A DNA stretch of 64,000 bases from an uncultured Litoreibacter sp. (GCF_947501785.1 NZ_CANMXB010000001.1:2356001-2420000); one strand, 5' to 3'. Positions 33,892-42,619 are shown, numbered from the stretch's first letter. Notes: generated by a model not told the origin, from the sequence alone. Translations and numbers: made by a program.

Positions 33892-35432
33892 AGGTGCGCG
33901 ACAAATGGCGACCGTCACTCGCGGTTTTGATCGCGCTTGTGGTTGGTGTTCTCGTGCTGCTGCCCTTCGTGGCATTGACTGTCGCGCGCATCACCAGCAA
34001 TCAATTCGTGCAGCAAACGGAGGCGAACCTCTACGCCCAGGCCGCCATCTATAGTGAGGTATATGGTCAAGCCTTCCAAACCCACCAATCCGACCCGACA
34101 TTTGGAATGGTGCTGTCATCTGAGCAAATAGAGTGGCTACAAAGGAGGTGGCACCCCATTGATCCTGTTCTGAACTCAGGCCGCAGCACGATCCAGTCTC
34201 CCCGGCCAGACCCGAAGCCCTCAGCGGCACCTCGGCACCCGGTCCATGAGGCGCTGTCAGATGACTTGACGCTGTTGGCAAAGGCCGCTCAGAAATCGAC
34301 ATTGGTTGGCTTTCTCGCACTGGACCACCAAGGGCGGATAATCGCGGCCTCTGGCATGGATAGGGGCAGTCTCCGCCATGTTCCTGAGGTCGCCAGTGCT
34401 TTAGCTGGTGATGTTGCCTCTGCTACACGTTGGCGGGAGGATGAATTTAATCGCCATTCGCTCAAATCACTCAGTCGGGACACCAAATTTCGTGTCTACG
34501 TGGCGCACCCAGTCAGAGTCGCCGACAGAGTGGTCGGGGTGATCTACCTGTCCAGAACACCGTCCAATCTGAATAAGTACCTGCTTCAACAAAGAGGTGC
34601 GCTGCTGTGGCTGCTGGCGGCCGTGACCTTGTCGGCGGCGCTGATTGGCGTCTTCCTCTGGCGATTTCTAACCAGGCCCTTGACCCAGTTGCAGGAGCAG
34701 GCCAGCCGGATAGCCAAAGGGGAAACCGAAGGTAGTTTGCCAAGCTATGGCGTAAAGGAACTTGCGGGGCTTGGTCAAAGCTTGATGGATATGGGGGCCG
34801 CGCTCCAAGCTAAATCTGCGGCGCTGGAGACTTATACCAAACATGCCACCCACGAATTAAAATCACCTGTTACTTCGATAGCAGGGGCGGCTGAGCTGCT
34901 GCAGGGCGATCCTGTCTCTGCAGATCGGCGGGTCGCCTTGGCCACCACCATCGGCAAGGACGCCGCGCGGATGGACCAGCTTTTGATTCGAATGCGAGAG
35001 ATGGTGGCAGGTCAAACCCGCTTTGACCCAACCCCAATTCAGTTAAGTGCGCTGCACCCACAGCTGAATGCGGTTTTCGATGAGCTGGAAATAAAGTTGG
35101 AAGGCGATGTCGATGCGTTGCTGCCAATACCCAAGGAAGGAGCAGAAATCTGCCTGCACCACCTGCTTCAGAACGCGTGCGAACATGATGCCAACGCAGT
35201 ATTAATCACGTATGATAACGCCACCCGGGAAATGCGGGTGGAGGATAACGGCACTGGCATTTCTGAGGCTAATATCGCCAAAATCATGACGCCATTCTTC
35301 ACCACAAAGCGCTCTAGTGGTGGGACAGGGATGGGACTGAGCATTACGTCCGAGGTCGCATCACAGTTTGGGGGCGTTGTCAGTGCAGAGAACATTAGCG
35401 CAGGTGCTTTGATCAAATTTAATTTCAAATAG
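33879..35432 (+). CDS. Membrane sensor histidine kinase (CreC-like)
   Basis: A 517-residue kinase. Two membrane helices (about 13-35 and 241-260) enclose a periplasmic sensor region. A HAMP linker (TRPLTQLQEQASRIAKGE) leads to the phospho-acceptor His325 in HATHELKSP. The ATP-binding boxes are LLQNACEHDA, VEDNGTGIS and GGTGMGL. It autophosphorylates and passes phosphate to the response regulator encoded just before. ATG 33888 overlapping the previous stop is an equally good start. The signal is unknown. Confidence 0.88.
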   Translation: MREMKVRDKWRPSLAVLIALVVGVLVLLPFVALTVARITSNQFVQQTEANLYAQAAIYSEVYGQAFQTHQSDPTFGMVLSSEQIEWLQRRWHPIDPVLNSGRSTIQSPRPDPKPSAAPRHPVHEALSDDLTLLAKAAQKSTLVGFLALDHQGRIIAASGMDRGSLRHVPEVASALAGDVASATRWREDEFNRHSLKSLSRDTKFRVYVAHPVRVADRVVGVIYLSRTPSNLNKYLLQQRGALLWLLAAVTLSAALIGVFLWRFLTRPLTQLQEQASRIAKGETEGSLPSYGVKELAGLGQSLMDMGAALQAKSAALETYTKHATHELKSPVTSIAGAAELLQGDPVSADRRVALATTIGKDAARMDQLLIRMREMVAGQTRFDPTPIQLSALHPQLNAVFDELEIKLEGDVDALLPIPKEGAEICLHHLLQNACEHDANAVLITYDNATREMRVEDNGTGISEANIAKIMTPFFTTKRSSGGTGMGLSITSEVASQFGGVVSAENISAGALIKFNFK

Positions 35433-35998
35433 CATCTGCTCTTGTGCGTCTAAGCGGTAGCCTATTGTTCTTCTCAGAAATTGGTATGCTATCAGGCTGC
35501 GCTAACCCATTGGTTTTGTGAACGGCAGCCTCATCGAATGTCCGGTTTTAGATGCCGCGTCGCAGCATACGCGTCTAATGGCGAAGGTCGGGTATGAGCC
35601 GAGATATCAGATTGGTTCTCCGTCGATGAAAATTTGCCTCGATGTCATGGCCGCACCAGGTTTCATCCGCACGCGCCGGTTCGGCACCTCAAGAAGGAAA
35701 TCGGCCACATCGTCCAGCGAGCTTGGCCAGACTGGGTTCATTGTTTGACCTGGCTCGAAGCATTCAAAGAAATGTCCTCCGCCGCGAGGATATCTCTCTG
35801 CAGTTTTTCTCACTATACCATCCTCGATCTTTTCAATCCGATCCACCACTGTCTTTGCTCCCTACACGAACGCCACCTGCTGCGTTGTTCCATCAATGCA
35901 TCTTAGTGAAAAGAGGATATCAAGCCATTGATCAATGGCAGCTATGGGAAAGCTGCATTGCAGCTATTCAAACTTGTCTCAACGGCGACTTTGGGCCG
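35433..35998. other. Mostly non-coding gap with one possible minus-strand remnant
   Basis: A minus-strand frame at 35607-35849 encodes 80 residues (GGHFFECFEPGQTMNPV, DFLLEVPNRRVRMKPG) with a plausible composition but no family I recognise. It may be a gene remnant. A dispersed-repeat copy ends this gap. Confidence 0.35.
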
Positions 35999-36000
35999 TC
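35934..36000 (+). repeat. Dispersed two-hairpin intergenic element, copy 5
   Basis: AAGCTGCATTGCAGCTATTC is followed by CTCAACGGCGACTTTGGGCC. It lies downstream of both the kinase and DUF4275 genes. Confidence 0.6.
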
Positions 36001-36457
36001 AGCTAACATTCTTTGATTTCATGGCAAGATACGGTCCGATTTCTGGTTGTTCATGCGTAAAGACCATCGTCCAGTTCATGTTATGGTGCGCAACATATAT
36101 GTCGGCTTGCAGAGAAGTAAGGTCGGGGTACCTGTCAGAGGTGCAAGCATACGCCCAAGTGTTCTCCTCTTCGAAAACAAAATAGGGCGCCGGCCATAAG
36201 GCTTGATAGGCAATAGTCGCATCCAACCCTGCAACAGCGGCTTGAAGTCCATAGCTAAAGCCATGCCACCGAAAGCGATTGTGAATCCAAGCACCAGTCT
36301 CTTTTTTCACTCTCGCTGCATAGCAGTTTAACCACTGTTTCCTAAGGCGTTCGCTCTCGTTCGCGGGAACACACTGAAAGTCGACATCGTGATCCGAAAG
36401 GCTGTTCTCAATCTGAATGGTTCCGAGGCTCATTCTTGAGCTGGCTTTCTGTTGCAT
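35999..36457 (-). CDS. DUF4275-like protein
   Basis: A 152-residue cytosolic protein. A Trp-rich start (LRKQWLNCYAARV), then WIHNRFRWHGFSYG and, near the end, the family-like string DIYVAHHNMNWTMVFTHEQP followed by GPYLA, resemble DUF4275. That family has no known function; similar proteins occur as solitary genes or as candidate immunity proteins in other bacteria. An internal Met (36433) is a possible alternative start. The gene stands alone between two repeat elements, suggesting a recently acquired or isolated gene. Confidence 0.6.
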   Translation of the reverse strand: MQQKASSRMSLGTIQIENSLSDHDVDFQCVPANESERLRKQWLNCYAARVKKETGAWIHNRFRWHGFSYGLQAAVAGLDATIAYQALWPAPYFVFEEENTWAYACTSDRYPDLTSLQADIYVAHHNMNWTMVFTHEQPEIGPYLAMKSKNVS

Positions 36458-36553
36458 TTCTTCATGCCGACAAACATCGCACTAGATCTAACTCCTGTCT
36501 AACGCCAAGGCCAAGAACCCTTCGTCTACCAATCATAGGAAGAAACGAAGTGA

Positions 36554-36622
36554 CCGAATGGCTGGTTTGACGGCCTGCACCGCAGCATCTATCTGACCGG
36601 GTAAAGGCAGCCTAGGGCCGTC
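36554..36622 (+). repeat. Dispersed two-hairpin intergenic element, copy 6
   Basis: GACGGCCTGCACCGCAGCAT and GGCAGCCTAGGGCCGTCT. It lies between the DUF4275-like gene and the PPOX-fold gene. Confidence 0.5.
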
Positions 36623-36737
36623 TGTGAGGGCGGTTTGTATAGTGGAAGCGGCAATGCCGCGCTGCACCCGATGGCAACCAAGAGCCAGACATCACCGATG
36701 CTGCGCGTGGCAGCAAGGGCTGCTTTGGAAGCTCCCT

Positions 36738-37285
36738 TTAGTCCTCAAAAATGCCGGTAGGCCGTCCGTCAATCGTTTCGCGGTTCTTGCGTTGCCAGTA
36801 GTCTTTGACGCCGTCAGGCCCCAATCCGTCGTAGTAGGGCTCCAGATCCTCTTCGCCACGGGACCTGCGGAAATCCATCTCGGGCACGCCCGTCCCACAC
36901 GATGTTTGAACAAGGTCGATGTCCAAATCAAAGACTTGGCGGCTTCCGCCCATTTTGGCAAATCTGGAAACCAGCGTCTCCCACTCGGCGTCGCGTGGAA
37001 GATAGGTTTTCGCCTGGCCATAAACGCGAAGGATCATGGGATTACCTTCGAACGCGCAAAACATGAGTGTCATGCGACCAGTTGCTTGAACGTGGGCGGC
37101 GGTCTCGTTGCCGCTGCCGGACAGGTTGAGCCAGACAATCCGATTGTCATCCTCGATCCTGAGCGTATTCAGCCCCTTGGGGGAAACATTTACGCGTCCG
37201 GTCTGATCTGCCGTTGCCACGAAGAAGACGGGCTGCTTTTCAATGAATCTCCGGAGTGTTCCGTTTAGTTTTTTCCTGTCGCCAT
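36738..37285 (-). pseudogene. PPOX-fold (pyridoxamine 5'-phosphate oxidase-like) protein, frameshifted in a homopolymer
   Basis: The main frame encodes a flavin-binding split-barrel protein (VATADQTGRVNVSPKGLNTL, RIVWLNLSGSGNETAAHV, FCAFEGNPMILRVYG) of the PPOX family, to a stop at 36738. An N-terminus fitting the family (KKLNGTLRRFIEKQPVFF) continues upstream without a start codon in that frame. An ATG at 37285 with GGAGG seven bases ahead lies in another frame and would give MATGKN then stop. Adding one base to the A6 run (minus strand; T6 at 37269-37274) joins MATGK to KLNGTL exactly. So either one A was lost, or the run slips during expression, or the read is wrong. A short form from GTG 37220 is possible. 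Confidence 0.75.
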
Positions 37286-37385
37286 GGCCTCGCCTCCGAT
37301 AGTAGAACGTTTGCTAAATGGACTGCGTTGAGCCTCGAAGTCCAGACAGAGCGCAACGCGGCTAACGTTGATTGCTGAATCCGAG

Positions 37386-37652
37386 TTACCAACTGCCAGC
37401 TCGTGACTTACAGATGCAGGAGAGTTCGAGCGCGCCATGGGAAGGCAGCGGCGTGTGGGCGATGGAAGATATTTCGTTCCGGGTCAGGCCGATGTCTCTG
37501 AGGTGCTTGTCGGAAAGTTGTTCGAGACTCGCTTTCATTACCCGACGATCAAAGAACGTGCGAACCATCGATGCGGGGGCCTGGATCAGCCTCGAAAACG
37601 TCTCGGTCATTCCTGTCAGGTCCAGCGGAGCGGTTTGCGAAATGAAGGTCAT
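37386..37652 (-). CDS. DUF1127-domain small protein
   Basis: An 88-residue protein whose middle carries LEQLSDKHLRDIGLTRNEI, the Arg/Leu-rich DUF1127 motif common in Rhodobacteraceae. Some members bind RNA and affect phosphate or metabolic control. AAGGAG precedes ATG 37652. The Cys-containing tail (SCICKSRAGSW) extends past the usual motif. Confidence 0.8.
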   Translation of the reverse strand: MTFISQTAPLDLTGMTETFSRLIQAPASMVRTFFDRRVMKASLEQLSDKHLRDIGLTRNEISSIAHTPLPSHGALELSCICKSRAGSW

Positions 37653-37828
37653 CTGATTTCTCCTTGGGTTTGCATTCGTTGTTCTGATCACTCAATCTCA
37701 CACGTCGCCGCTGCTATGGGTCAGTGTAGAATGTGGACTGCTCTCGGTACAGAATGTGTACTAGTTCATGAGTATGCAGTGGCGGTATGCTTCAACGAAC
37801 ACATATGCACGCTCAGGGAGCCTCGCCC

Positions 37829-38548
37829 ATGACAACCAAACCCTATGGTCTATATTGCCCCACCTCAAAGGCCTGCGAAGTCTTGATGCCGCGCTGGACG
37901 ATCCAGATTTTGGGTGAACTTTGGGGGGGCTCTTCGCGGTTCAACGAGATCAGGCGCGGACTGCCGGGCATCTCACCGACACTGCTGACCAAACGCCTGA
38001 AAGAAATGCAGGAGAACGGACTGCTAGAGCGCGTCGAGGACCCCGCAACTGGTAAAATCGACTATATTCGCACCGACAAAGCAGCGGAGCTGGACACGGT
38101 GCTGACCGAGCTTGCCAAATGGGCACAATGTCACATCAAGGCGGAAATTGCGCTGGAAGATCGGGATGCCGATCTGCTTATGTGGAATGTCCGGCGTCAG
38201 GTTGATCTGGATGAATTGCCCACCAGACAGAATGTCATGCGGTTCAATTTCACCGATGCCACCTCCCCGGCATCGACCTATTGGCTCATTGCCAAGCCGG
38301 GCGAGACGGTTGAGTTATGTGCCAGTGATCCGGGGTTCGATGTCGATCTATACATTGAAACAGAAGTCACGGTGATGACGGGCTTCTACCTTGGTCGCAG
38401 GTCATTTGAGCGCGCCGTGGAAGACGGGAGCTTCTTCATGAGTGGAGATCAGCGACTGATAAAAACGTTCCGGAAATGGTTCAAGTTCAGCATGCACTCT
38501 CAAACGGACGGCATCGCGCAAGTTGACGATACCGCGATCCAATCATAG
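37829..38548 (+). CDS. HxlR-type regulator with C-terminal SCP2-like sterol-carrier domain
   Basis: A 239-residue protein. The first about 95 residues are an HxlR winged helix (CPTSKACEVLMPRWTIQILGELW, then LPGISPTLLTKRLKEMQENGL). The C-terminal part (about 120-230; TYWLIAKPGETVELCASDPG, RSFERAVEDGSF) resembles an SCP2/sterol-carrier-like lipid-binding fold. It is likely to sense a hydrophobic ligand through that domain (inference). AGGGAG before ATG 37829 supports the start. It is a single gene, divergent from the DUF1127 gene. Confidence 0.78.
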   Translation: MTTKPYGLYCPTSKACEVLMPRWTIQILGELWGGSSRFNEIRRGLPGISPTLLTKRLKEMQENGLLERVEDPATGKIDYIRTDKAAELDTVLTELAKWAQCHIKAEIALEDRDADLLMWNVRRQVDLDELPTRQNVMRFNFTDATSPASTYWLIAKPGETVELCASDPGFDVDLYIETEVTVMTGFYLGRRSFERAVEDGSFFMSGDQRLIKTFRKWFKFSMHSQTDGIAQVDDTAIQS

Positions 38549-38642
38549 CTCGGTCTGAACTCGCTGAGCCGTACATTTGCGGACATTTGGACTTGGTCAA
38601 TGAACGGCAGTTTTGTCCCGCGATGCCGTCATCCAGCTTGCT

Positions 38643-38728
38643 TGAATGCTGCGCTCTGCCGCCGAGGTCCGCTTTGCGGAAGCTGCATCGCGGCGCCGCG
38701 ACCAAGGCCAACGTCCGGTTTGGGCCGA
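38643..38728 (+). repeat. Dispersed two-hairpin intergenic element, copy 7
   Basis: GAGGTCCGCTTTGCGGAAGC, then CTGCATCGCGGCGCCGCG, then AACGTCCGGTTTGGGCCG. It lies between convergent hxlR-like and lysE-like genes. Confidence 0.55.
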
Positions 38729-38767
38729 ACTTTGGGTGCGAGGGACCCGACAGACCGGGTACGCCGA

Positions 38768-39418
38768 TCAACCGCCCCATATCCCACGCGCGATGCTTAG
38801 AGAGGCGATCAGGATAAGAAATACGCCCATCGCGCGGCTTAGTTTGACCTCGAGTGTTCTGCCGTCGCCTAATTTTCTGGTCAGTTTGGACATCGCCCAT
38901 GCGCTACCGCCATAGATTGCGATCTGAACGAAGGAGATGATCATACCGAGGATGATCACTTGCATCCCCAACGAACCCTTTTCGGGTTGGATAAACTGGG
39001 GAAATACCGCGAACATGAAAAAGTAGGCTTTGGGATTCAGCAGACAGGTGATGATCCCTTGTCCCATTGTGGCAATACGCGAACGCGCCGTAGCATTGTG
39101 CTCAGACCGGGGTCCTGGCTCGGCTTTTAGGAGTTGATATCCCAGCCAGGCCAGGTAGGCCGCGCCCAAGAACAGCATCGCCGAAAACGCACCTGGCACG
39201 GCCTGCAATATCAAGCCGATCCCGAGATAGGCCATAAGACTATGCGCGATCCCGCCTAAAACGATGCCGCTGAGGGCTGCCATGCCGCTGCTGCGACCGC
39301 CCGCCAACGTATTGCCAATGACAAATGCGATGTCAGAGCCGGGCAAGGCAATAATCCCCAGCACCAGAATGAAAAAGATCCAAAGTTGTCCCGGACCAAT
39401 GAGGGAAATCAGCTCCAT
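38768..39418 (-). CDS. LysE/RhtB-family exporter
   Basis: A 216-residue protein with about six membrane helices. LysE signatures are ILVLGIIALPGSDIAFVIG and GRSSGMAALSGIVLGGIAH. It exports amino acids or related metabolites. The start at ATG 39418 follows the operator-like palindrome at 39463-39481, downstream of the WYL gene on the same strand. The WYL protein may therefore control this exporter. Confidence 0.8.
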   Translation of the reverse strand: MELISLIGPGQLWIFFILVLGIIALPGSDIAFVIGNTLAGGRSSGMAALSGIVLGGIAHSLMAYLGIGLILQAVPGAFSAMLFLGAAYLAWLGYQLLKAEPGPRSEHNATARSRIATMGQGIITCLLNPKAYFFMFAVFPQFIQPEKGSLGMQVIILGMIISFVQIAIYGGSAWAMSKLTRKLGDGRTLEVKLSRAMGVFLILIASLSIARGIWGG

Positions 39419-39462
39419 GATACGGCTCCTGCATTGCAATAGAACGCAGCTATCAGCCGTTA

Positions 39463-39481
39463 CATGACAAGGCATGTCATG
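39463..39481. promoter_or_regulatory. Candidate operator palindrome (CATGACA-N5-TGTCATG)
   Basis: Perfect 7-bp arms CATGACA and TGTCATG flank AGGCA, between the stop of the WYL regulator gene and the exporter start. A related site with arms CATGACA and TGTTAAC lies at 40469-40492 on the other side of the same regulator gene. Confidence 0.55.
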
Positions 39482-39483
39482 AT

Positions 39484-40434
39484 TTACTTGTAATAATTTC
39501 CAGCCAGCCGGGAAACTTCGTTTTGTACAGCCAAACGAAGCGTTTCGGGGGCGATCACTTCAGCTTCGGCACCAAGATACAAAATTTGGCGAACAGTGTT
39601 TGCCTCGCCCTCAACTGCCAGTTCGATATCCGTCACATCAGGTTGATCTGGCACAGGGAAACTGGCAATCGGCAATCGTCCCACTTCTTTCAAGAGGTTC
39701 TGCCCCTTCTGTGTCACCCGCAGACGCGCTCGATTACCTCTGATGTAGACTTCAAACGATGTCAGCCATTCGCTCCAAAACTGGCCGACGTCAAAATCGG
39801 TTGGGCGTTCGAAATTGCCCTCCAACACCGACAGGCTTTGGATATTGGCAATCTTATAGACCCGCATCGTCTGAGCGCGCCCGATCAGATACCAATCACC
39901 GGCCTTCAGCACGACAGCAATCGCGTCCAAGTCTCGCTGGATCGGACCCTTCCAGCTTTCATAGTGGATAGAAATCCGCTGATCGGCCCAGACGGCCTGT
40001 GCGATGGCGATTGCAAGTGGCGCGCTTTCTTTCTTCCGGTACCAGCTAAAGGGATCGAGATGAAAACGGTCTGAAACCAACGCGGCTTTGCTGCGTGTTG
40101 CCTCGGGAAGCGCGGCCATCAGTTTGCGTTCTGTTTGCGAGAGCGCATCCGTCAACCCAAGGTCATCCAGCGCAGATCCAATGCCCGACAACATCAATAC
40201 ACGCGCTTCATCCGCATCCAGACCGGTCAATTTGGTCTGATACCCGTCCAAAAGGCGAAAGCCACCCTGACGACCGCGTTCGGCATAAATCGGAACACCG
40301 GCAGCGCTCAGCTCATCCACGTCCCTGTGGATCGTTCTTGTCGAAACCTCCAATTCCTCAGCAAGTTGGTCAGCGGTCCGATGCCCGCGGGCTTGCAAAG
40401 TCATCAAAATAGATAGGAGGCGCGAGGCTTTCAT
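39484..40434 (-). CDS. HTH/WYL-domain transcriptional regulator (YafY-like)
   Basis: A 316-residue regulator: an N-terminal DeoR-like HTH (GHRTADQLAEELEVSTRTIHRDVDEL is the region; motif ERGRQGGFRLLDG follows), then a WYL domain (about 135-205; GDWYLIGRAQTMRVYKI) and a C-terminal WCX domain. WYL domains bind small ligands or nucleic acid. ATG 40434 has AAGGA six bases ahead. Palindromic motifs on both sides suggest it controls the exporter downstream and the divergent two-gene unit upstream. Confidence 0.83.
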   Translation of the reverse strand: MKASRLLSILMTLQARGHRTADQLAEELEVSTRTIHRDVDELSAAGVPIYAERGRQGGFRLLDGYQTKLTGLDADEARVLMLSGIGSALDDLGLTDALSQTERKLMAALPEATRSKAALVSDRFHLDPFSWYRKKESAPLAIAIAQAVWADQRISIHYESWKGPIQRDLDAIAVVLKAGDWYLIGRAQTMRVYKIANIQSLSVLEGNFERPTDFDVGQFWSEWLTSFEVYIRGNRARLRVTQKGQNLLKEVGRLPIASFPVPDQPDVTDIELAVEGEANTVRQILYLGAEAEVIAPETLRLAVQNEVSRLAGNYYK

Positions 40435-40468
40435 CAAAAGTCCTTAAATTTCACCGGCACTGCTTAAT

Positions 40469-40492
40469 CATGACATCATTTGGCATGTTAAC
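40469..40492. promoter_or_regulatory. Second candidate operator (CATGACA-N10-TGTTAAC)
   Basis: It shares CATGACA and GGCATGT with the palindrome at 39463-39481, with the spacer 5 bp longer and a weaker right arm. It lies in the divergent promoter region between the WYL gene and the DUF1579-like gene. Confidence 0.4.
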
Positions 40493-40535
40493 TTTGCTAG
40501 CGATCAATTGTCAGCAACAAATCAAGGGAACCAGC

Positions 40536-41075
40536 ATGACCACCGATCTTGAAAAGCCCTCAACAAGTTACGCGCCCGTCGGGAGAGGGGTGATAACTGG
40601 AAAGGGTGTGGGAGATTTCGATTTTCTCACAGGACATTGGCGCATTCAGCACAAGAGGCTGAAAGATGGCACCAAGGATGACTGGCAGAGTTTCGAAAGT
40701 ACCGCGACCGTTTACCCTGTGCTTGATGGCATGGGAAGTATTGAGGAACTGCGAAAGCCTGACAGCAGCCCCATGGGGTTGGGAATCCGTGTCTGGCGAC
40801 CCGAATTGGATCAATGGGCCGACCATTGGACAGGTGCAGATGACTGCGTCGTCAATGCCCCCCAATTTGGTCGCTTTATCGATGGTGAAGGCGTGTTCAT
40901 TTCTAACGAGGAAGTGGACGGTATCAAATGGAAATGTCGAGGTGTGTGGGACCGGATAACCTCGGAGTCCTGCCGCTGGCATCAGTCGGCGTCAAATGAC
41001 GGCGGCAAGAACTGGGACTGGAACTGGTGGATGGACTGGACGCGACAGCGTTCGACCGGAGCAGCAAAGGAATGA
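40536..41075 (+). CDS. DUF1579-like conserved protein (FDFLTGHW type)
   Basis: A 179-residue cytosolic protein with the pattern FDFLTGHWRIQHKRL and YPVLDGMGSIEE, typical of DUF1579-like beta-barrel proteins of unknown function, and a Trp-rich C-terminus (KNWDWNWWMDW). AAGGGA before ATG 40536 is clear. It overlaps the next gene (ATGA at 41072-41075), so both are made together, and both are divergent from the WYL regulator. Confidence 0.65.
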   Translation: MTTDLEKPSTSYAPVGRGVITGKGVGDFDFLTGHWRIQHKRLKDGTKDDWQSFESTATVYPVLDGMGSIEELRKPDSSPMGLGIRVWRPELDQWADHWTGADDCVVNAPQFGRFIDGEGVFISNEEVDGIKWKCRGVWDRITSESCRWHQSASNDGGKNWDWNWWMDWTRQRSTGAAKE

Positions 41076-41563
41076 ACCAATTACCTGAAACCCTACAAGT
41101 CAGTCCGACCTATCGTCATTATGAGAAGATCATCCGCGGCCATGGCGTCATAGACCCGACAACCAGCCGCCTGAAATGGTATGACATTAACCCTATTGAC
41201 CAGCCCATTGAGCAAGCAGTCAGAGATATTGCACGAGGTTTTGTGCTCGGCGAAATGACATCTGATCGTGGCCCGTCGGCCCGGGAAATGGGCTTCGTTC
41301 TTTTACATCGGTGCGGTGAAAGGTTCTACTTTTTGGGACTCTGCACATGGCGCGGAAACAACGAACTTTGGAAAACGATCTTCTTCTTTGAGACTGACAC
41401 CATGGAAGATTTTGCTCTCTTCCCCCAAGACGGGCCACACAAAGACACGTTTTGCGTCTGGGAACTGGCTGTGGTGAGCCATGAGACGCAGGCGTGGACA
41501 ACATACCTGTTGTCAACCCGGACTGAGATTCAAGCTGACAAGTATTTAACGACGGTACTTTAA
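41072..41563 (+). CDS. Unknown protein coupled to the DUF1579-like gene
   Basis: A 163-residue protein that I do not recognise. It has no signal peptide or membrane segment. It is rich in aromatic residues (GERFYFLGLCTWRGNNELWK, ELAVVSHETQAWTTYLL). Its ATG overlaps the preceding stop, so translation is coupled, and it probably shares regulation by the WYL protein. Confidence 0.6.
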   Translation: MNQLPETLQVSPTYRHYEKIIRGHGVIDPTTSRLKWYDINPIDQPIEQAVRDIARGFVLGEMTSDRGPSAREMGFVLLHRCGERFYFLGLCTWRGNNELWKTIFFFETDTMEDFALFPQDGPHKDTFCVWELAVVSHETQAWTTYLLSTRTEIQADKYLTTVL

Positions 41564-41644
41564 GAGCGATCATTGTCGAAGCCTCAACGAGCGCTTTCTC
41601 TGTCCGCGAACCACTGACACTCTTGAATTGCTGCGTGACGCACA

Positions 41645-41711
41645 AATGTCGGCTATGCGGGCTGCGCCTGCAGCAATCGAGCACCCATACCAAGGTCTGG
41701 AATGGGCCGTC
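41645..41711 (+). repeat. Dispersed two-hairpin intergenic element, copy 8
   Basis: ATGTCGGCTATGCGGGCTGC, CGCCTGCAGCAATC and GGAATGGGCCGTC. It lies between convergent genes. The second hairpin is worn. Confidence 0.5.
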
Positions 41712-41828
41712 AGCGAGGATGCAGTTTTTCTGCGCAAGCAACATTCCGCATCTGCGAAATAGGTAGGTTTGGGCTCAAACCAGACGTCTGACGGAAACCA
41801 TCGGACAATTCTGGTCAAAGGGGAATGT

Positions 41829-42224
41829 CTACGGCCCTTCGCAGATCAATGGGAAGGCACCAACCTCTGGAATTGCGAGCGTGCCAACAGTGACGTAGTC
41901 GTCTCCTTCAACGGCCGTTATCAAACGCACCGAAGCAATAATCTTGCTGTACTGGGGGTCCGCGAAGTCGAGAATTGTGCGCATGTTGTCTGACGCGCCC
42001 TGAGCCACGATTATGGGGATCGCGCCGTTGACCTCTGACATGCTCCAATCCTTGCCGTCAGCGTGAATGGTCGCGCTTATGACCGCCAGGCCGGGAACCG
42101 TTCCGAAGCCAAACCCAACAGCAGCGCCGGACCCATCGGGCGCTTCGCAATAGACTTCGACGGTGGCCCAAGCGGCACTTGCGGCAAAGACCGTCACAAG
42201 CGCGAGAACGGCTGCTCGCATCAT
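41829..42224 (-). CDS. Small secreted protein of unknown function
   Basis: A 131-residue protein with a signal peptide (MRAAVLALVTVFAASAAWA). The mature part, about 110 residues, has two Cys (VEVYCEAPDG and the terminal LICEGP) that could form a disulfide, and looks beta-rich. GGAGGG eight bases before ATG 42224 supports the start. No family is recognised. Confidence 0.62.
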   Translation of the reverse strand: MMRAAVLALVTVFAASAAWATVEVYCEAPDGSGAAVGFGFGTVPGLAVISATIHADGKDWSMSEVNGAIPIIVAQGASDNMRTILDFADPQYSKIIASVRLITAVEGDDYVTVGTLAIPEVGAFPLICEGP

Positions 42225-42619
42225 GGGTGCGTCCCTCCATTTGCAAAACGTTTCGCAAGTCTGAGGGCTACGGGCCAAGTCTGGCAACAAAAAACTGCTA
42301 TCGCCGGGCAATGAATGTCCGCACTGTGGGACGAAGCTGCCGTTTGGTGAGGGCATCGCCGGACCGCGGGATGGCGACCCAACAGCCATTCGGCAGCACT
42401 TTATGGCAGCAAGGTCATCTTCCGAACATTCGATGCGCCAAGGCCAACAAAATCGCCAGCCCTGTCGGGCGGTCTGGCGATGCCCGGGGCCTGACGGCCT
42501 GTTAACCGGGCTGGTGCAAAGAATTCAAGTCGGCTGACAACGGCTCTAGGCCGACTTTCGGTCAAAGCGTTGACCGGCCTGGACTTAAGGCTCGACTTGG
42601 GTGAATTGCCGCATCTCGT
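42225..42619. other. Gene-free stretch with a likely terminator
   Basis: No gene is seen. It contains a hairpin (CGCCAG / CTGGCG, 42454-42479) with an inner GCCC/GGGC stem. On the minus strand this is followed by ATTTTGTTGG, suggesting a weak terminator for the leftward flavoprotein gene. Fragments resembling the dispersed repeat (GAATGTCCGCACTGTGGGAC near 42310) also occur. Confidence 0.4.

Noticed and set aside
35607..35849. An 80-residue minus-strand frame as a real gene
   Set aside because: Composition is plausible but there is no ribosome-binding site, no family match and no partner; kept only as a possible remnant.
8941..41711. Dispersed repeats considered as a CRISPR array
   Set aside because: Copies are kilobases apart, differ in sequence and lack regular spacers; no cas genes are present.
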